Assembly: GCF_035594125.1 (NCBI RefSeq)
Contig: NC_087157.1
Location: forward strand, 6,985,001 to 7,049,000
Reading direction: 5' to 3'
Length of the DNA stretch: 64,000 nucleotides
DNA from: Scylla paramamosain
Taxonomy: Eukaryota; Arthropoda; Malacostraca; Decapoda; Portunidae
Shown here: positions 12,365-25,710 of the stretch, one piece after another
Position numbering within the stretch: the stretch's first letter is position 1
How the letters are laid out: the number at the start of each line of letters is the position of its first letter
Notes under the pieces: generated by a model
Seen by the model: the letters and a program-made list of their open reading frames with translations, nothing else
What the model was told of the DNA's origin: nothing
The model's database searches: none
Translations under genes and position numbers: made by a program

Positions 12365-12366
<2 letters not shown>
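12160..12366 (-). mobile_element. 3' end of the same LINE family, copy B (degenerate)
   Basis: The minus strand encodes AVNDWNILISQAVSAESLGR and FKEILDRFMGGDDRW, matching copy A (VVDEWNGLNNHVVSARTLES, KRRLDKFMDGDNRW). The 3' UTR block CACTGCCACGTGGAGG and TTGCAGCTTCCCCTTAT is also shared. It is bounded directly by an (AG)n array on one side and a (GT)n array on the other, so its true ends are obscured. Confidence 0.75.
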
Positions 12367-12449
<83 letters not shown>

Positions 12450-12469
12450 ATAATAATAATAATGATAAT

Positions 12470-12543
<74 letters not shown>
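12367..12543. repeat. (GT)n then (AAT)n
   Basis: 79 bp of GT runs directly into about 98 bp of AAT with minor breaks, on the far side of LINE copy B. Confidence 0.96.
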
Positions 12544-12544
<1 letters not shown>

Positions 12545-12692
12545 CGGTTTATTATTTAGGCAGTTAACAAAATGAAAATGTACAGAGGGGGTGGGGAAAT
12601 ACTTAACATTCAATTACATTCAATTACATTAATCCTAAAGATAAATCTAATCTAGAAGGGACTATTGATTGATAGCTCGCACCATGGTGGGA

Positions 12693-12831
<139 letters not shown>

Positions 12832-14540
12832 GGTAGGTGTGGCTGTGAATGATAATGATGAAAATATAAAAAAAAAAACCTAGGAGTATGCTTAAAAAAA
12901 GAGAGAAAAAAATGAAATAATGAACACAAACAGCAGAATACAAATGACAAAACAGTCCAATGATTAACAGGCCAGCCATAGGTTTCAAAATATATGAAAT
13001 CAGAACAATAACTCGTAGTGAATAGGAAAAAAAAAAATCTTGCATGCAATGAAAACAAAACAAATGAAAAAAGTAGCATGAGATCGCCATTGAAAACAGT
13101 TCCGAACTCTCGCATCACGAAAAAATAAACAAATAAATAAACATGTTATAGTTTGCAATGATGCGTGAGAGTTGTACATTTCACGCAATAATTAGGAACA
13201 CCAGGCCAGATGGCACGTGGATTGTTTTGTGCTTATGATATTTTCTACTCACTCATTCTCATTCTGCTCACCTCACTAATACAAGTTAACCGGTACCTTC
13301 AGTTTTCTATCCCTTCCACAGGTAAACTCTAGACCTCTCTTTTTCTCTTTTTTTCCTCCTTTCTATGATTTGAACTTAAGGAGAGGAGTAAGACAGACAC
13401 CTAATGAACTACAACTGAAGGGCTTTAAAATATGTCTTTTTTTTTTTTTATGGGACCAGTATATGAAAAGACCCTTTCTTTTTATTTTCTTGTGCTGCTT
13501 GCTGGTCTCTTTGACACACTGGGAAAAGAAAACGAAGAAAAAAGTAACCTTGTAAATAATGGAGACTAAACAAGAGCTGGCGACGTGGAACAGCAAGGAA
13601 GACTATAATAAGTAAACATTCTGCAAACTGACGAAGGATGTATTGTTTTCGACTGAGATTAGAGGGAGACCTTTACGTGTGTGTGTGTGTGTGTCAAGGT
13701 TGTGGCGTCGTGGATCTCGCGTGTGTTAGGTTTATTACATTCAAATAACCGTGAATGTTCGTCAAATAATGGAAATCAAACATCTCGTGACAGAAGGGCC
13801 GGCACAACCCTCCCTCCTCTCTCTCTCTCTCTCTCTCCCTCTCTCTCTCATATTCCAACAGTTCTCTCCTTTCCCACGCCCCTCCATTAGGTAATCCATG
13901 TTCGCGTTTCTTATGCACGTGTACTCTGCCGCTCTACCTGTGTTCTTCCCCCGAACCTAAACCTCCAGCCACCTACCCTATTCCTCCGTGTCCATTGAAT
14001 CATTCAACTCATTATGCATCGATGTATCCCTACCCATGCATTCATCTTTCATGACCTACTACACCATGCCTCTGTTCTCTATATTTCTAAACCCCATCAA
14101 TTCATATCTTCACCTTCTACGGTCCTCCCTTCATTCATCTTCCATTATTTACTCCTATGCTATTATTTTCGACGTCTTTCCTCTCCTTCCTCCACCGGCC
14201 TCTGTTTGCATGCCATGACAAGCTAAGGTCGCCTAGGTGTGTGAATAGGGGGTGAATAGGGTGCAGGGAAGGTAGATATGTTAACTTAGGGATAGGTACA
14301 GGGTAGAGTGTGAAGGGAGGGAGGTAGATAGGGAGTAAAATAGACGAGGGGCAGATAGAGCAGGCGTGACATTTCGAGTAGTGGTGGGTAAGCAAGTACG
14401 AAAAAAGTAATATTGAAGACTTAAGAGACAAAGTTCGGCGTTAGCATTTGTCTGTCTCTCTGTCTGTCTCTCTGTCTCTCTGCCTGCCTACGCATGTGTT
14501 TGTCTGTCTGGCATTTGTCTGTTTACTGGTCTCTATTTGC
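12832..14540. other. Unique DNA without recognised gene
   Basis: AT-rich. An acceptor-like CTATCCCTTCCACAG followed by GTAAAC occurs at 13321/13322, a weak recursive-splice-like junction. Confidence 0.5.
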
Positions 14541-14541
14541 T

Positions 14542-14544
<3 letters not shown>

Positions 14545-14589
<45 letters not shown>
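14545..14589. repeat. (CT)n
   Basis: Short array after TGTCTGTCTC-type imperfect repeats (14450-14520). Confidence 0.92.
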
Positions 14590-14592
<3 letters not shown>

Positions 14593-15837
14593 AGATAGAG
14601 ACCAAGAAAATACATATTTATCTCACTCAGAACAGAAAAACAGAAAAAAGACAGAAAACAAATGACAAACACGGAGAAACAGACAGACAGACAGACAGAT
14701 GGAGGGAAGGGGGGGAGAGAGGAAGGGGGAAGCCGCAGATTAGTAATACAATATGCTACTTTGTCATGCATCGACAAGGACACGGCATGACATTTACCTG
14801 AGAAGAAGGAAGTCCCCGCCGCGCCATGTTCTAATTTCCCGCGCCCTTTACTCCCCCCCCCTTCAGCGCCTCCTCACGATACCTAGAGCCTCATTCCCCT
14901 CCTGTCCCTCACTGTCAGGCTCCACAATGACCCACGAGCCCCCATCACCTCCACCCCTTTCCCTCTACCGCCTCACGCTCCCCCTCTGAGGTGATGCTAA
15001 CACAGCTGGGAGAGGGACGGGATGGGCAGGAGTTAGTGAAGGGGGAGGTTATTCCGGGGGTAGACAGGTGAACGGGAGAAGATGAGGGAAGGGGTGATGG
15101 GGGGTGGAAGTGGGGTTGTGGGGGATAGCGAGGTACAGTTAATCGATTGAGTGATCAATATTGTGAGTGCCACATCTGCTTCACCCCCTAACTACCCCCC
15201 TTCCCCATTACTCCCCCTCTTTCATCCTTCCTCCCCACCTTCTACTCGTTCACTTCTTCCTGTTCTTCACTGCCATTCCCTCCTGTCTCTCATCCCGTCC
15301 TCCCTCTAACCATCCTCCTCCTCCTCCTCCTCCTCCTCCAAACTGTCATTCCCGTCCACAAGCCAGTTATTTTCCCTGATCCGATACGTAAAGATACAAA
15401 AATCACCTGGTATGTGTGTGGACTTTTAAACTTTTTTTTTCTCTGATGTGAAATTCGATCTCCAGTCTTTCGTTTCGCTCCATTCTCCCGCGAGCTTCCC
15501 TGTTTTCTGCTTCGCGTTCAGGGTTAATGTAATGGCTGCCATGTCCCGTGTCCCGTTGTATAGTATTTCTTTCGCTCCGTAATGACCGTGGCTCGTTGCC
15601 ATCCCGCTCCACGTTTGTTTCGCCAACGTTTGTTTCGCCAGGCACCTGTTGGTCAGTCGGCGGCCGTGTGTGCGTGCCCTCAGGCCCTGGAGCTTCAATT
15701 CAACAGCTTCTAATGCGAGTAGCGGTGCCAGTCCTCTTCACGTCACTACTCCATGGATGTCAGTAAACCTTTGAGTGGAGCGTGGCATGGTAGTGCTTCA
15801 TTTGGTGTGGAGTTAATTGCTAAAAGTAATATTGCCA
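14590..15837. other. Unique DNA without recognised gene
   Basis: Polypyrimidine at 14850-14990 and 15175-15350. On the minus strand CTTCCTTCTTCTCAG|GTAAAT at 14798/14797 resembles a recursive splice site with a weaker donor. Confidence 0.5.
15611..15640. repeat. Perfect 15-bp tandem duplication
   Basis: ACGTTTGTTTCGCCA occurs twice back to back without mismatch in unique sequence. Confidence 0.7.
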
Positions 15838-15978
15838 TTACTACTGCTGCTGTTGCTGCTACTACTACTACTACTACTAGTACTACTACTACTGTTGCTG
15901 TTGCTACTACTACTACTGCTAGTACTACTACTACTTGTAACAATAACAATAATAATACTAAAAATAATAATATTAATA
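15838..15978. repeat. Imperfect (CTA/CTG)n to (AAT)n tract
   Basis: Mixed CTA, CTG and TTG trinucleotides, then AATAAT. Confidence 0.85.
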
Positions 15979-18490
15979 ATCCAATTCATAGGAACGATAT
16001 CAATAATCAGAATACATAATCCCAACACACCTCATTACCCCAATACAATACTAATGCAGTAAAGACGTCTGCATTATTCCTGAGAGTCCGTATAAAAAGT
16101 CTGATTAAGCCTCATTTCATTTAGCAGCGGCTCTATTCCCCTCGAGTCTCGGCTTCGTTGGCAGCTTTCATGTGCACAAGTCTGATTAATTTTCAAGATA
16201 AAAGCTCTGTGATGGGGGAAGGGTTGCCAGGCTGCCCCCGCGCGACCCTCAAGACACGCCGACAGCCAGACATTTACGGTTTCTCCATCATTTTTTTTTT
16301 TTTTAAGTTTTGTGTAATATCTCCAGAAACAGCAATGTGTGGGCGCCGGGTCTCCTTCCTGCCATCACGCCGAGGGTGAGAGTGTCACCGTGACAGTGCA
16401 AACATTCGCTCTTCCGGGAAACAAAGATATCATCAGAGCCTTCCCGTTGCCGCCGCCGTTATCGTCACGTACTGGAGGCGTCACGGTCTGCACTGCAACA
16501 CCTGACCTAGTTACGTGGCCAACCAGGTGACAGTTTGTTACACAGAAAGACCAGTGTTCGCGTGGCGTGAGGAAGGAAGAGTGGAGAGGGCGCCACCACA
16601 CCCACGCGGTAGTGTTTGGCAAGTCAACACAAGCACTCAGGGAGTGGGCTGTTCATTACACAGACAGTCAAGGTTACCGGCGACACGCACCACATTAAAT
16701 GTTAACCTGTGTTACAGCACTACAAGAGGCGATGGCTTGTTTGCGTCAACACATCTTTCTTCACTCATACTCACTTACGTTAGACGAGGAGGGTCATGAC
16801 GAGCTACCAGACACCTGTACAGTAATCCCGAGGTGCGTCTGTGCGGCAGGAGGTGAGCGGCTCACCTAAGCCTGGGTGAGCCAGGAACCACGTGGCAGGG
16901 ACGGGGGCGTCTGCTCCCTCGCGCGGCTCAGCGACGTCTGACCTGCGGCGGGGCCAGCGCCGCCCTGTGGCTCAAACCTGCAAGTCCCGCTCGGGTGCCG
17001 CATTCATCATTCAGTTCCTGTCCTCCATATATCACAACAAGTTCTGATATGAGTCCTAGTGAGGTGATGGTGCTGCTTGCTGTGCCAGCTGACGCAATGC
17101 TCCTCAGCCTTGGTCGGTGATTCCTCACGGCCTCGCGGCAACGCCACTGTCACTCACCACCACCTGGCGGAAGCCGCCAGTATGAAAACACCACCACGAG
17201 AGGCACTCGGCGGCCTGGCAAGCTCTTCCTCCTATTTCAGGCACCCTCACCTTTCCTCTACCCTCCCTCCTTCCCTCCACACTGTCATGGCTACCTGATC
17301 TGAAGTGTTTGCACGCCAGCACTCTCACCATAAAGCCTCAACAAGACAGCGGCAGGAGAGTAAGAAATTGAAAGAAAAATCCACGAGGTACCTCCGCACA
17401 GGTAAACACTAAGTAAACACGACCCCCCCATCCACTGCATTCTGAATGTAGTCAGGCTATCACCTGTTTACACCTGCTTCCTCAAAGACACCCTGCAGGG
17501 TCATCCAACCATCACTTTCTCCGGGGCCTAATAAACTCTTTAAGGGAGAACTTGAGCCAAGGTGCTGGCGGAGTGTGTCCTTGAATGGAGTGTCAGGGGG
17601 AAGGGAGGGTGCCTTGGGAATCGATCGGTCTTATCAAATTACGAGTGGACGAAAGGGAAGAGAGGTGGAGAGGTGGAGGCCTCGCTTCTCCGTTTGTCTT
17701 TCTCAGGTTTGGTCTCCCGTTACGTCACACGAAGCTGTACTGATTTGTGAACACTTCTTTCTCAAGATGAGCCTCTAGCAAAGACGACTGTATCGAAAAG
17801 AAAAAAATCCATCGCCTCTAGCATGTCCTTGACCTTAAAAATCCATTTCCTTTTCTTTTCTCTCTCGGAGCAACATACTGAAAGAACAGAACATCATTTT
17901 ACAGGTCGCGTGACTCTTACTCTACCGCCTCACCCAATTTCAATAGCCTTTGAGTCTCCCTCCGAGATCCGTCATAGAAAACTGACGTCCCCGAGGCGAA
18001 TTTGAGAAAACGGGTTTGTTGATGCTCAGCAAAAACCAAAGTCGATGAAAGTTTTCTTCTCTTCGAAATTCCCGTTCATGATTTCCTTTTAAGCGTCACA
18101 CACGCACCACGAACACGAAAAAAACAACAACAACAAAAAAAACACTTGGAACTTGTATGAATATGTGTATGTATGCATGAATGTATGGTACTAAAATATG
18201 CACAGAAACAACGAAACAAATAACTAATGAATAACAGGATATTTTTTGCTACATACTCTTTCCCTTTACTCTTTCCCTCCACCTACAGTATTTCCCCTTC
18301 GACATTTTTTGTTTTTTTTTGTTTGTTTGTTTTGTACAGTAAATAAGTTAGTCTGCAAACATGAAGCACGGACGGCAATCTGAATACTTTTACTGTATTT
18401 GTTCACAGCTGAAAATAGGGGGAAAGTTCAAAGATAAAAAAAAAAAAAAAAAAGTCCCTGCATTTTTCCCTATCTCCAATTGCAAGTCCA
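15979..18490. other. Unique DNA with a GC-richer stretch at 16.3-17.3 kb
   Basis: The GC-richer part contains CpGs and short frames on both strands, none with a recognisable domain. It could include a control region or a noncoding exon. Confidence 0.45.
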
Positions 18491-18496
18491 TCAGTG

Positions 18497-18610
<114 letters not shown>

Positions 18611-19160
18611 AGAAAATAGTGATGGATGTGCTCAACAAACGAAGCAAACAAATCCACAAAACATTCCCAGTACAAAAACACAACAGCAGCCCTCCCTCTT
18701 CAACATTTATTCCTCTGCGGGTTCAAAAGTGCCTTCAAACGCAAACGAATTAAGTAAACATTAAAACACCGATCAATTTTCTTTTCCTTTCTTTTGAGCC
18801 GCAGACAAAATATGCAATAAATAGCGTGTCTCTTGTACTGCAGCTTCATCTGATACTAATAATCATCAAAATAACCTGAGACTCGCTCCCCTATCCAGAG
18901 GGTTCATGTGTAAAAGTACCCAATAAACATCAAAACACTCAAAAAAGATAAAGTTACGTACCATCACGTCCATAAAATAAATTACAATAGCTTTTATGTT
19001 ATTCTTTAAGAGAACATTTTTCTTTTTTACGTGAAACTTCGTTAAAAGGATGATAATCGTGGAAATAGAAACAAAAACACAACTGAATAAATAACTAGTA
19101 CAAAATAAATGTAACAAAGTAGTCATAGTCAATACTTAAATAACCAGCCACACTCACTTC

Positions 19161-19290
19161 CACTGTGTTTAGCATGTTTCCTCAATATTAAGTCCTCTGA
19201 TATGCTGAGAATCTTTGTGTGTCAGCTTTGTAAGGAAACTTTCAGTAGATCAGAGGACTTGAGACTTAGAGAAGGCACTAAACACAGTAG
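19161..19290. repeat. Imperfect inverted repeat (hairpin-forming), 130 bp
   Basis: The left arm has ACTGTGTTTAG and AAGTCCTCTGATATGCTGA. The right arm has TCAGTAGATCAGAGGACTT and CTAAACACAGTAG, their near reverse complements. The loop is about 31 bases. It could be a small MITE or a primary-microRNA-like hairpin. Confidence 0.6.
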
Positions 19291-19609
19291 TAGTAAACAC
19301 ATGTTGCTTTACTCTTGACCATAAACATAAACTTGACTAAACTGATAATGATAAAAATAAACTCGGGTTCATTTTAGACACCACACTTAGTACACTTCAG
19401 GTATCAATATTAAGGATTCCAATAGAGCTAATTATCTGAGTCCAAGAGTTAAAACACACATGATGCAACAATAAATGCAAGGAGCAGGAACCCCCAAGGC
19501 CTACCCCTCATAACTCAGGGCGAAGGGCAATATCTACAAAGGGGGTCGCCCATCACTTAGAAAGTAATAATCTTGACAGGTACTTACCACCTCGTCACTT
19601 TCCACCCAC

Positions 19610-19645
19610 GCGCCGCCACCATCCGCTTACCTGGAAAACAAAAGA
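19610..19645 (-). other. Candidate recursive splice site
   Basis: On the minus strand CTTTTGTTTTCCAG is followed immediately by GTAAGC, so a strong acceptor and a strong donor are juxtaposed at 19631/19630. A second strong donor, GTG|GTAAGTACC, lies 43 bases downstream (19588/19587), which is the RS-exon layout known from recursive splicing. This fits a long minus-strand intron downstream of the 36.2-kb coding exon. Confidence 0.4.
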
Positions 19646-19668
19646 CGTAGCAGTGAATACAGTGTTCC

Positions 19669-19990
19669 CTACTACTATTACTACTACCACTACTACCACT
19701 ACTACTACTGTTATAAGACGCATCATTTTCATCATTCTTCCTAAAACTATGGTGAAAAAAGTTAGCAGAATTCGGTATTACTCTACCCCTTCTGTGCCCT
19801 TCACTTCCCTTCCATCTCCCCCGCCACGTGATAGGTTAAGAGAGAGAACACGGGAGGAGAAGGAGGAGGAGGAGGAGGAGGAGGAGGAGGAGGAGGAGGC
19901 AGGTCACTGGAACTTTAAGGACTCTCCAACATCGAAGCTCATTACTCTTTGTCCGTCTCATTTATATGGTGATAGATCCACTTCTAACTT

Positions 19991-20065
<75 letters not shown>
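19669..20065. repeat. (ACT)n, (AGG)n 19854-19899, (AC)n 19994-20065
   Basis: Three arrays within 400 bp. Confidence 0.93.
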
Positions 20066-20067
<2 letters not shown>

Positions 20068-20250
20068 GGAAGCACAAGCCTGGATATGATTCTCATCTCC
20101 CTTATCGTTCAACCCTCGACACATACTGAACAAAAGCTGAAAAATATGTAGACATTGCCCATTATGTTACAGTTTTCACGCCACCCTTGTCTGAAGAAAG
20201 CCGTGACTGTCAGCACTGTCTAGAAATACTTGGGTGAAGAGCGTACTTCT

Positions 20251-20890
<640 letters not shown>

Positions 20891-22104
20891 AGATAATAGT
20901 CTAATTTACCCTCCCTTTCTTCCTCTTTCAGCTTTCACTCTGCCTTCACTTCACAAACTGTCTTTTATACCTGAGGAGAGAGAGAAGAGGAAAGCGTAAT
21001 CCGGTAAGCCCCAGCCTGTTCTGACTCTCCTCCTGGCCCATTACCGAAGCAGCCGCCACCCTCGCCACCAGGAGCCTGCCCCACCACATCTTGCCGCCCT
21101 TGCTCTTCATGCCTTCCCTTCACACGCGTCCACCACGTCACTCACTCACTCGCCATTGTTTCCAGTCTGCATCACCCCAGAAGTGCCCTGACATTTTTCC
21201 TTCACCAGCTAAGTGCTCAGAACACATTTTACTTTCGCAACAAAGGCCCGCTTCGCTTGATAATAAAAGAAGCATTCGAGAAAGAAAAAAATAAAACTCG
21301 CTCGTCATGATGGGTTGCTCCGGGAACTCGTTACAGGGTATTTTCAGCCAATTTTCCTTTTGCTGACGTAATTCACCGTAACGTAACGAGACAGTCGATA
21401 AGTAATCCACTTTCCTTAAACGCTGAGAAACTATAAAACCCAATTCAATCACTGACGTTGGTGCATTTCCGTAACCAAACTTTTAACAATTATTTATCTT
21501 CTCAGCACTGCTTTATCGGCGAAGAGCGCGAGGTGTGAGGTGCCGGACGCTGTGTACTGTCTCCAGACGCCGCCGCTTAACTGCCAGGCACGAGGAGGGA
21601 GTGCCGGCAGAGGGAAGGGATAAGGTGTTAATGAAGAGGGCTCCAGGTGTATGAGGCGAGGGTGTGAGGGGATGGGATGATCTAGACGTCTGGTGCGAGG
21701 AGCCAAAGGGGAGGCGTCCTGGTGACATGAAGGTATGAGAGGAGGGGAGGAGGAAGGGGAAGAGAGAAGGGGATGAGATATGGAAGAGGGGAATGGAAAG
21801 GGTAAGGATAATGAAGGGAGGGAAGATAACTCAAAGATATGAGACAGGAAAGAGGAAAATGGGGAGGAGGAAAGAAGAGGGGGAAATGAGAGAGTGTCAG
21901 AAAGCAGGATGACATGAAGTAAGTCTTTACGAACGTGAGCCTCGCAACAGCGGATTGAAAGGTCAACTACGAGTAAATACATTGTAAAAGGCCAGTGTCA
22001 CGGTCCAAGCCCTTTACGGAGTGAGAGAGACTCGTCGCGGGCGGCACCCATTGGTGTGATACCACGAAGAAAGATGCCTTTGATCATGTATTGAAAAGCT
22101 ACCA

Positions 22105-22166
<62 letters not shown>

Positions 22167-23060
22167 TTGCCTGCATCACACCTTCCTTCCCTATTTCCGC
22201 CCTATCTCCTTCAGTTTCAGGCATCACTGTTACCCTCGTCTCCCCCTGTCTCTTGCGTCACTCAATTATCTATCTTCACTCTCTTCTTTCTCCCTCCGGT
22301 CCATCCACTTGTTCCTCCGCTCCACCTCCTGCCACTTCGCCTCGCTCGCCTAACAAGCAAGTATTAATATCAGCAATAAGAGAGCAATAAGGAGTGTCTT
22401 CACAAGCTGACCGTCGCCTCATCTGTCCTGTCACACCTGCTGCCTCCTGGTCTCCCCTCCCGCTTCCTGTGGGATTGGTTGATTGATTATTTTTGAAGTT
22501 ATCAGTCATATTTTATTGATATTCAGAGCACTATAAAATGTTTTCATGGACACAGAAAAAGGGGGATGCGCTCATTTTGTCTCCGTTTTGCTAAGAAACT
22601 ATTTAGGTGACTACGGTACAAATTTTACGTGTTTATGGAAAATTGTCTGATGGGAGGCTTAATTTCGCCGCGACAGGCAGGTAATGTGGCGCCGCATGTT
22701 AAATGATAAATAAAAAACGTCGTTAAAAGATAAGAGTAAAGCGAGGATATTATGACGCTACAGTGACTAATAATGCACGAGTCCCAAGTACACAAGGAAG
22801 CAAATGTCAACTTTATTAGTGAGTTCTTGGCTCGTATAAAGCTTACAATTACGTTTCTCAGTGACCTTTAACTTCCACCAGAATCTGTCCTCTTTTTTCT
22901 TTGAAGGAGTTAGTCATTCTTGTTGCGGCAGAAAAGACATGGCGGTGATTCTTAGAGGGTGATGTTATGGAGAGTTTTATTACTTAATTATTCACCTCCA
23001 GTGATTTACTGGAGTTTTAAGTTAATATTGCATTGTGTGGCAGAGTTACGATACATCTGT
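20891..23060. other. Unique DNA without recognised gene
   Basis: Purine-rich at 21730-21900 (one long minus frame, rejected). GC-richer at 21030-21150. Confidence 0.5.
22107..22164. repeat. (AC)n
   Basis: Pure array. Confidence 0.95.
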
Positions 23061-23064
23061 ACCA

Positions 23065-23070
<6 letters not shown>

Positions 23071-23153
<83 letters not shown>

Positions 23154-23240
23154 CTTAATCTCTGATCTTCGCCATTAAGTAGCTTAGCATTTATATATAG
23201 CCAACCTGAGATTACAATATTGTTGGTCTTATGGCAGTCA

Positions 23241-23284
<44 letters not shown>

Positions 23285-23484
23285 TAATACCTTGTTAAGC
23301 TGCTGATGCTGGACGCACAATGCGTTACATCTCCTCTTGTTATACACACACACACACACAAACAGACACACACGCATGTCCAAGGAAAGGACAAAGGGAG
23401 CGAAATTAAAAGCCTTTGTGTCATTTTCCAGTCGAGATAGCCAGGTAAGACTCAAGGAAGCATTAATTATATAAAAAAAAACTG

Positions 23485-23551
<67 letters not shown>
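23071..23551. repeat. (CT)n 23071-23150, (AC)n 23242-23280, (GT)n 23487-23551
   Basis: Three arrays with a short AC run at 23343-23360. Confidence 0.95.
23420..23450 (+). other. Acceptor and donor 13 nt apart
   Basis: TGTGTCATTTTCCAG ends at 23431 and CCAG|GTAAGAC begins its intron side at 23445, leaving 13 bases between. It could be a tiny exon or a splice-like coincidence. Confidence 0.15.
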
Positions 23552-23552
<1 letters not shown>

Positions 23553-24140
23553 TTGCGTGTGGCAAGATCCTCCCCAACAAAGTGGCAATTTTTACAGCGA
23601 AAATAACAAGAGAAGAATAATTATTGCAGACCAAATGATTCAAGGAAAACTTTCTGAACACGTTGGCGAATAAAAGATAATCGAAACTTTGGAAATTACA
23701 GGAAGAGTAACTAGAAATTGTGAAAAATATTTTTACATATCGTAAGTTATTAAATGCAATACATCATATGAAAACATGTGTTAGGAATAATCATTACATT
23801 TTATATTCTACAAGACCCAAGAAAAGTGAACTCCCTGAACAATGTCTTAAAATAACATGCACACCTTATATGAAGAGAATCGGAGCTTGAACACGTAAGT
23901 ATGCTATGAAAAAAAAAAGTAATATTGATAAAAGTAATATTATGACGGTCATCGAACGGAAAATCCGTGACACAAACAAGAAACAACGTAAAGAGAGAAT
24001 TAGTCGATGAGAGAAGCTCGATACAGAAGCCAAAACATGACATAATAGAGGAGGAGGAGGACGAGGAGGAGGAGAAAAATGAAAAGAAAAAGGAGGAGAA
24101 AAAGGAGGAGGAAAATAAGAGGAGGAAGAGGAATACAATT

Positions 24141-24225
24141 ATAACAAAGGAAAACAAACAGCAAGCGATCTTTTGGTTTCCACTCGAGTACATGATGATG
24201 AAGAGAACAGAAGCCTGAACAAGTA
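24141..24225 (+). repeat. Short dispersed repeat next to purine-rich DNA, copy 1
   Basis: AAAACAAACAGCAAGCGATC, then TTTTGGTTTCCACT, and about 40 bp later CCTGAACAAG. It matches the copy at 43574 over roughly 80 bp and, like it, follows an AGG/GAA-rich stretch. Confidence 0.5.
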
Positions 24226-24389
24226 AAAGTAAAGGTTGCTGCGTCAGGGAGACTGTGGACGTGGTGCTCAGTTCCCGCTTGCCCTTTGTCATCACGGATC
24301 TCTCGGGGACCTGAATAAATGTTCCCTTTTCACGCAGCATTCCTGATTTTTTTGTTTATTATTTTCTTCTCATGGATGGCGATGAAATA

Positions 24390-24625
24390 AAAACTGATCG
24401 TCGGTAATGTGATTTATCGACCAACATAAATAAAATACATGTAATAAATGTAAAAACAAATAAAAACGTGAATTATTTTGAAACAATGACAACTGGGGAT
24501 TACATTTACGGTAATTACTGAATCGAGTTTTGAATGTTTTAATTGTGCCCGAGTTAGCAACGTTTGAAGCCAATCCACTCCATGCTTTTGCTACTCGATT
24601 GACGAAGAGTGTTTGCAACAGTAAC
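24390..24625 (-). mobile_element. 3' end of a second non-LTR retrotransposon lineage
   Basis: The minus strand encodes LFVNRVAKAWSGLASNVANS followed by a GTIKTFKTRFSNYRKCNPQL block. The FxNRVxxxWNxLP...TFKxRL pattern is the usual C-terminal end of CR1/jockey-like polyproteins. It differs from copies A and B (ending KCNPQLSLF, no CCACGTG tail). An (AGT)n(AGG)n array adjoins it at 24641. Confidence 0.65.
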
Positions 24626-24640
24626 AGCACCATCATTATC

Positions 24641-24678
<38 letters not shown>

Positions 24679-24757
24679 GAGGAGGAGGAGGAGGAGGAGG
24701 AGGAGGAGGAGGAGGAGGAGGAGGAGGAGGAGGAGGAGGAGGAGGAGGAGGAGGAGG
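24641..24757. repeat. (AGT)n then (AGG)n
   Basis: About 12 AGT units change directly into about 27 AGG units. Confidence 0.95.
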
Positions 24758-24799
24758 CAGTAGGCGGAGCAAGAGGAGGAAGATTACACGAAGGAACAC

Positions 24800-24845
24800 A
24801 AAAGGGAACAAACATCAGCTGATCTGTTGACCCTTACGTGGAAGT
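24800..24845 (+). repeat. Short dispersed repeat, partial copy 2
   Basis: AAAAGGGAACAAACATCAGC, TGATCTGTTGACCCTTAC matches the core of the repeat at 43574. It lies just past the (AGG)n array ending at 24757. Confidence 0.4.
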
Positions 24846-25080
24846 TTGGATAACAGAGGATTACAAATGTTTGGAAAGCCAACTCACTACCGCCAAGAGA
24901 GCGTGGCGGAATGCTCCTCACTACTGACTCTCCCTCCACCTTGTGTTGGCATGGAAACAGTTGGGAAAGAGTTTATGCACCCTGGGAAAAAAAAAATATC
25001 TCCGTCTTTTAACAAAAAGATGAAAAGATCAGTTAAATTTCAACAGTCTATGGTGAAATTTTCTCTCAGTGTCTGCACTG

Positions 25081-25214
25081 AAGGAGGAGGAGGAGGAGAT
25101 AAAGAAAAGGAGGAGGAGCCAAAGAGGAGGCGGCGGCGGTAAAAAAGATGAGGAGGTAAAGAGGGCGGAGGAGGACGAGGACGAGGACGAGGAGGAGGAG
25201 GAGGAGGAGGTAAG
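25081..25214. repeat. Imperfect (AGG)n, purine-rich
   Basis: AGG runs with GGC and GAC interruptions. Confidence 0.85.
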
Positions 25215-25663
25215 GAGAAATGGTGAAGGAAGAAGAGGGAAAGAGCTGGATGGGGGTGGTAGTCACAAGGGAAAACGGGAGCGTTGGAAGAAGATAACAG
25301 GTCAAACCTAAAAAAAATTATGACAAGGGAAAGAACGGGAGAGAAAACTGCCCCATCTAATTGATCAAGAATGGCGTCGAGTCGTGACTAATTTGTCTGG
25401 CGAGGTCCTGGCGCCCACCTGTCTCTCTCCCTTACACCTGAACACACACCATTTTTATCCTACCGTTCCCTTGTTCCGCGCCACGTGAGCGACACTAAAT
25501 AACGGGAAATTGTTTATCACGGGCAGATGCACTTTGGAAAAAATGCTGATTATTCGTTTGAACATTATGAGATTTTCTTTATATGATTTAATAGAGTTTG
25601 TGGATGTGTATCAAAGGGCAGATTATAATCACAGCAATTTAAGACAAGACATTATAATTAAAG

Positions 25664-25710
25664 AGTCACGTGATTGGCTGCTGGCTGGGGCGTGGTAGGG
25701 GGTGCGTAGG
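25664..25710. promoter_or_regulatory. E-box plus inverted CCAAT and GC-box-like motif
   Basis: The string GTCACGTGATTGGCTG joins a GTCACGTGA palindromic E-box (USF/MITF/TFEB type) to an inverted CCAAT, with GGGGCGTGG 13 bases further on. It sits about 750 bases from the CCAAT cluster and might be part of the same control region. Confidence 0.2.
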
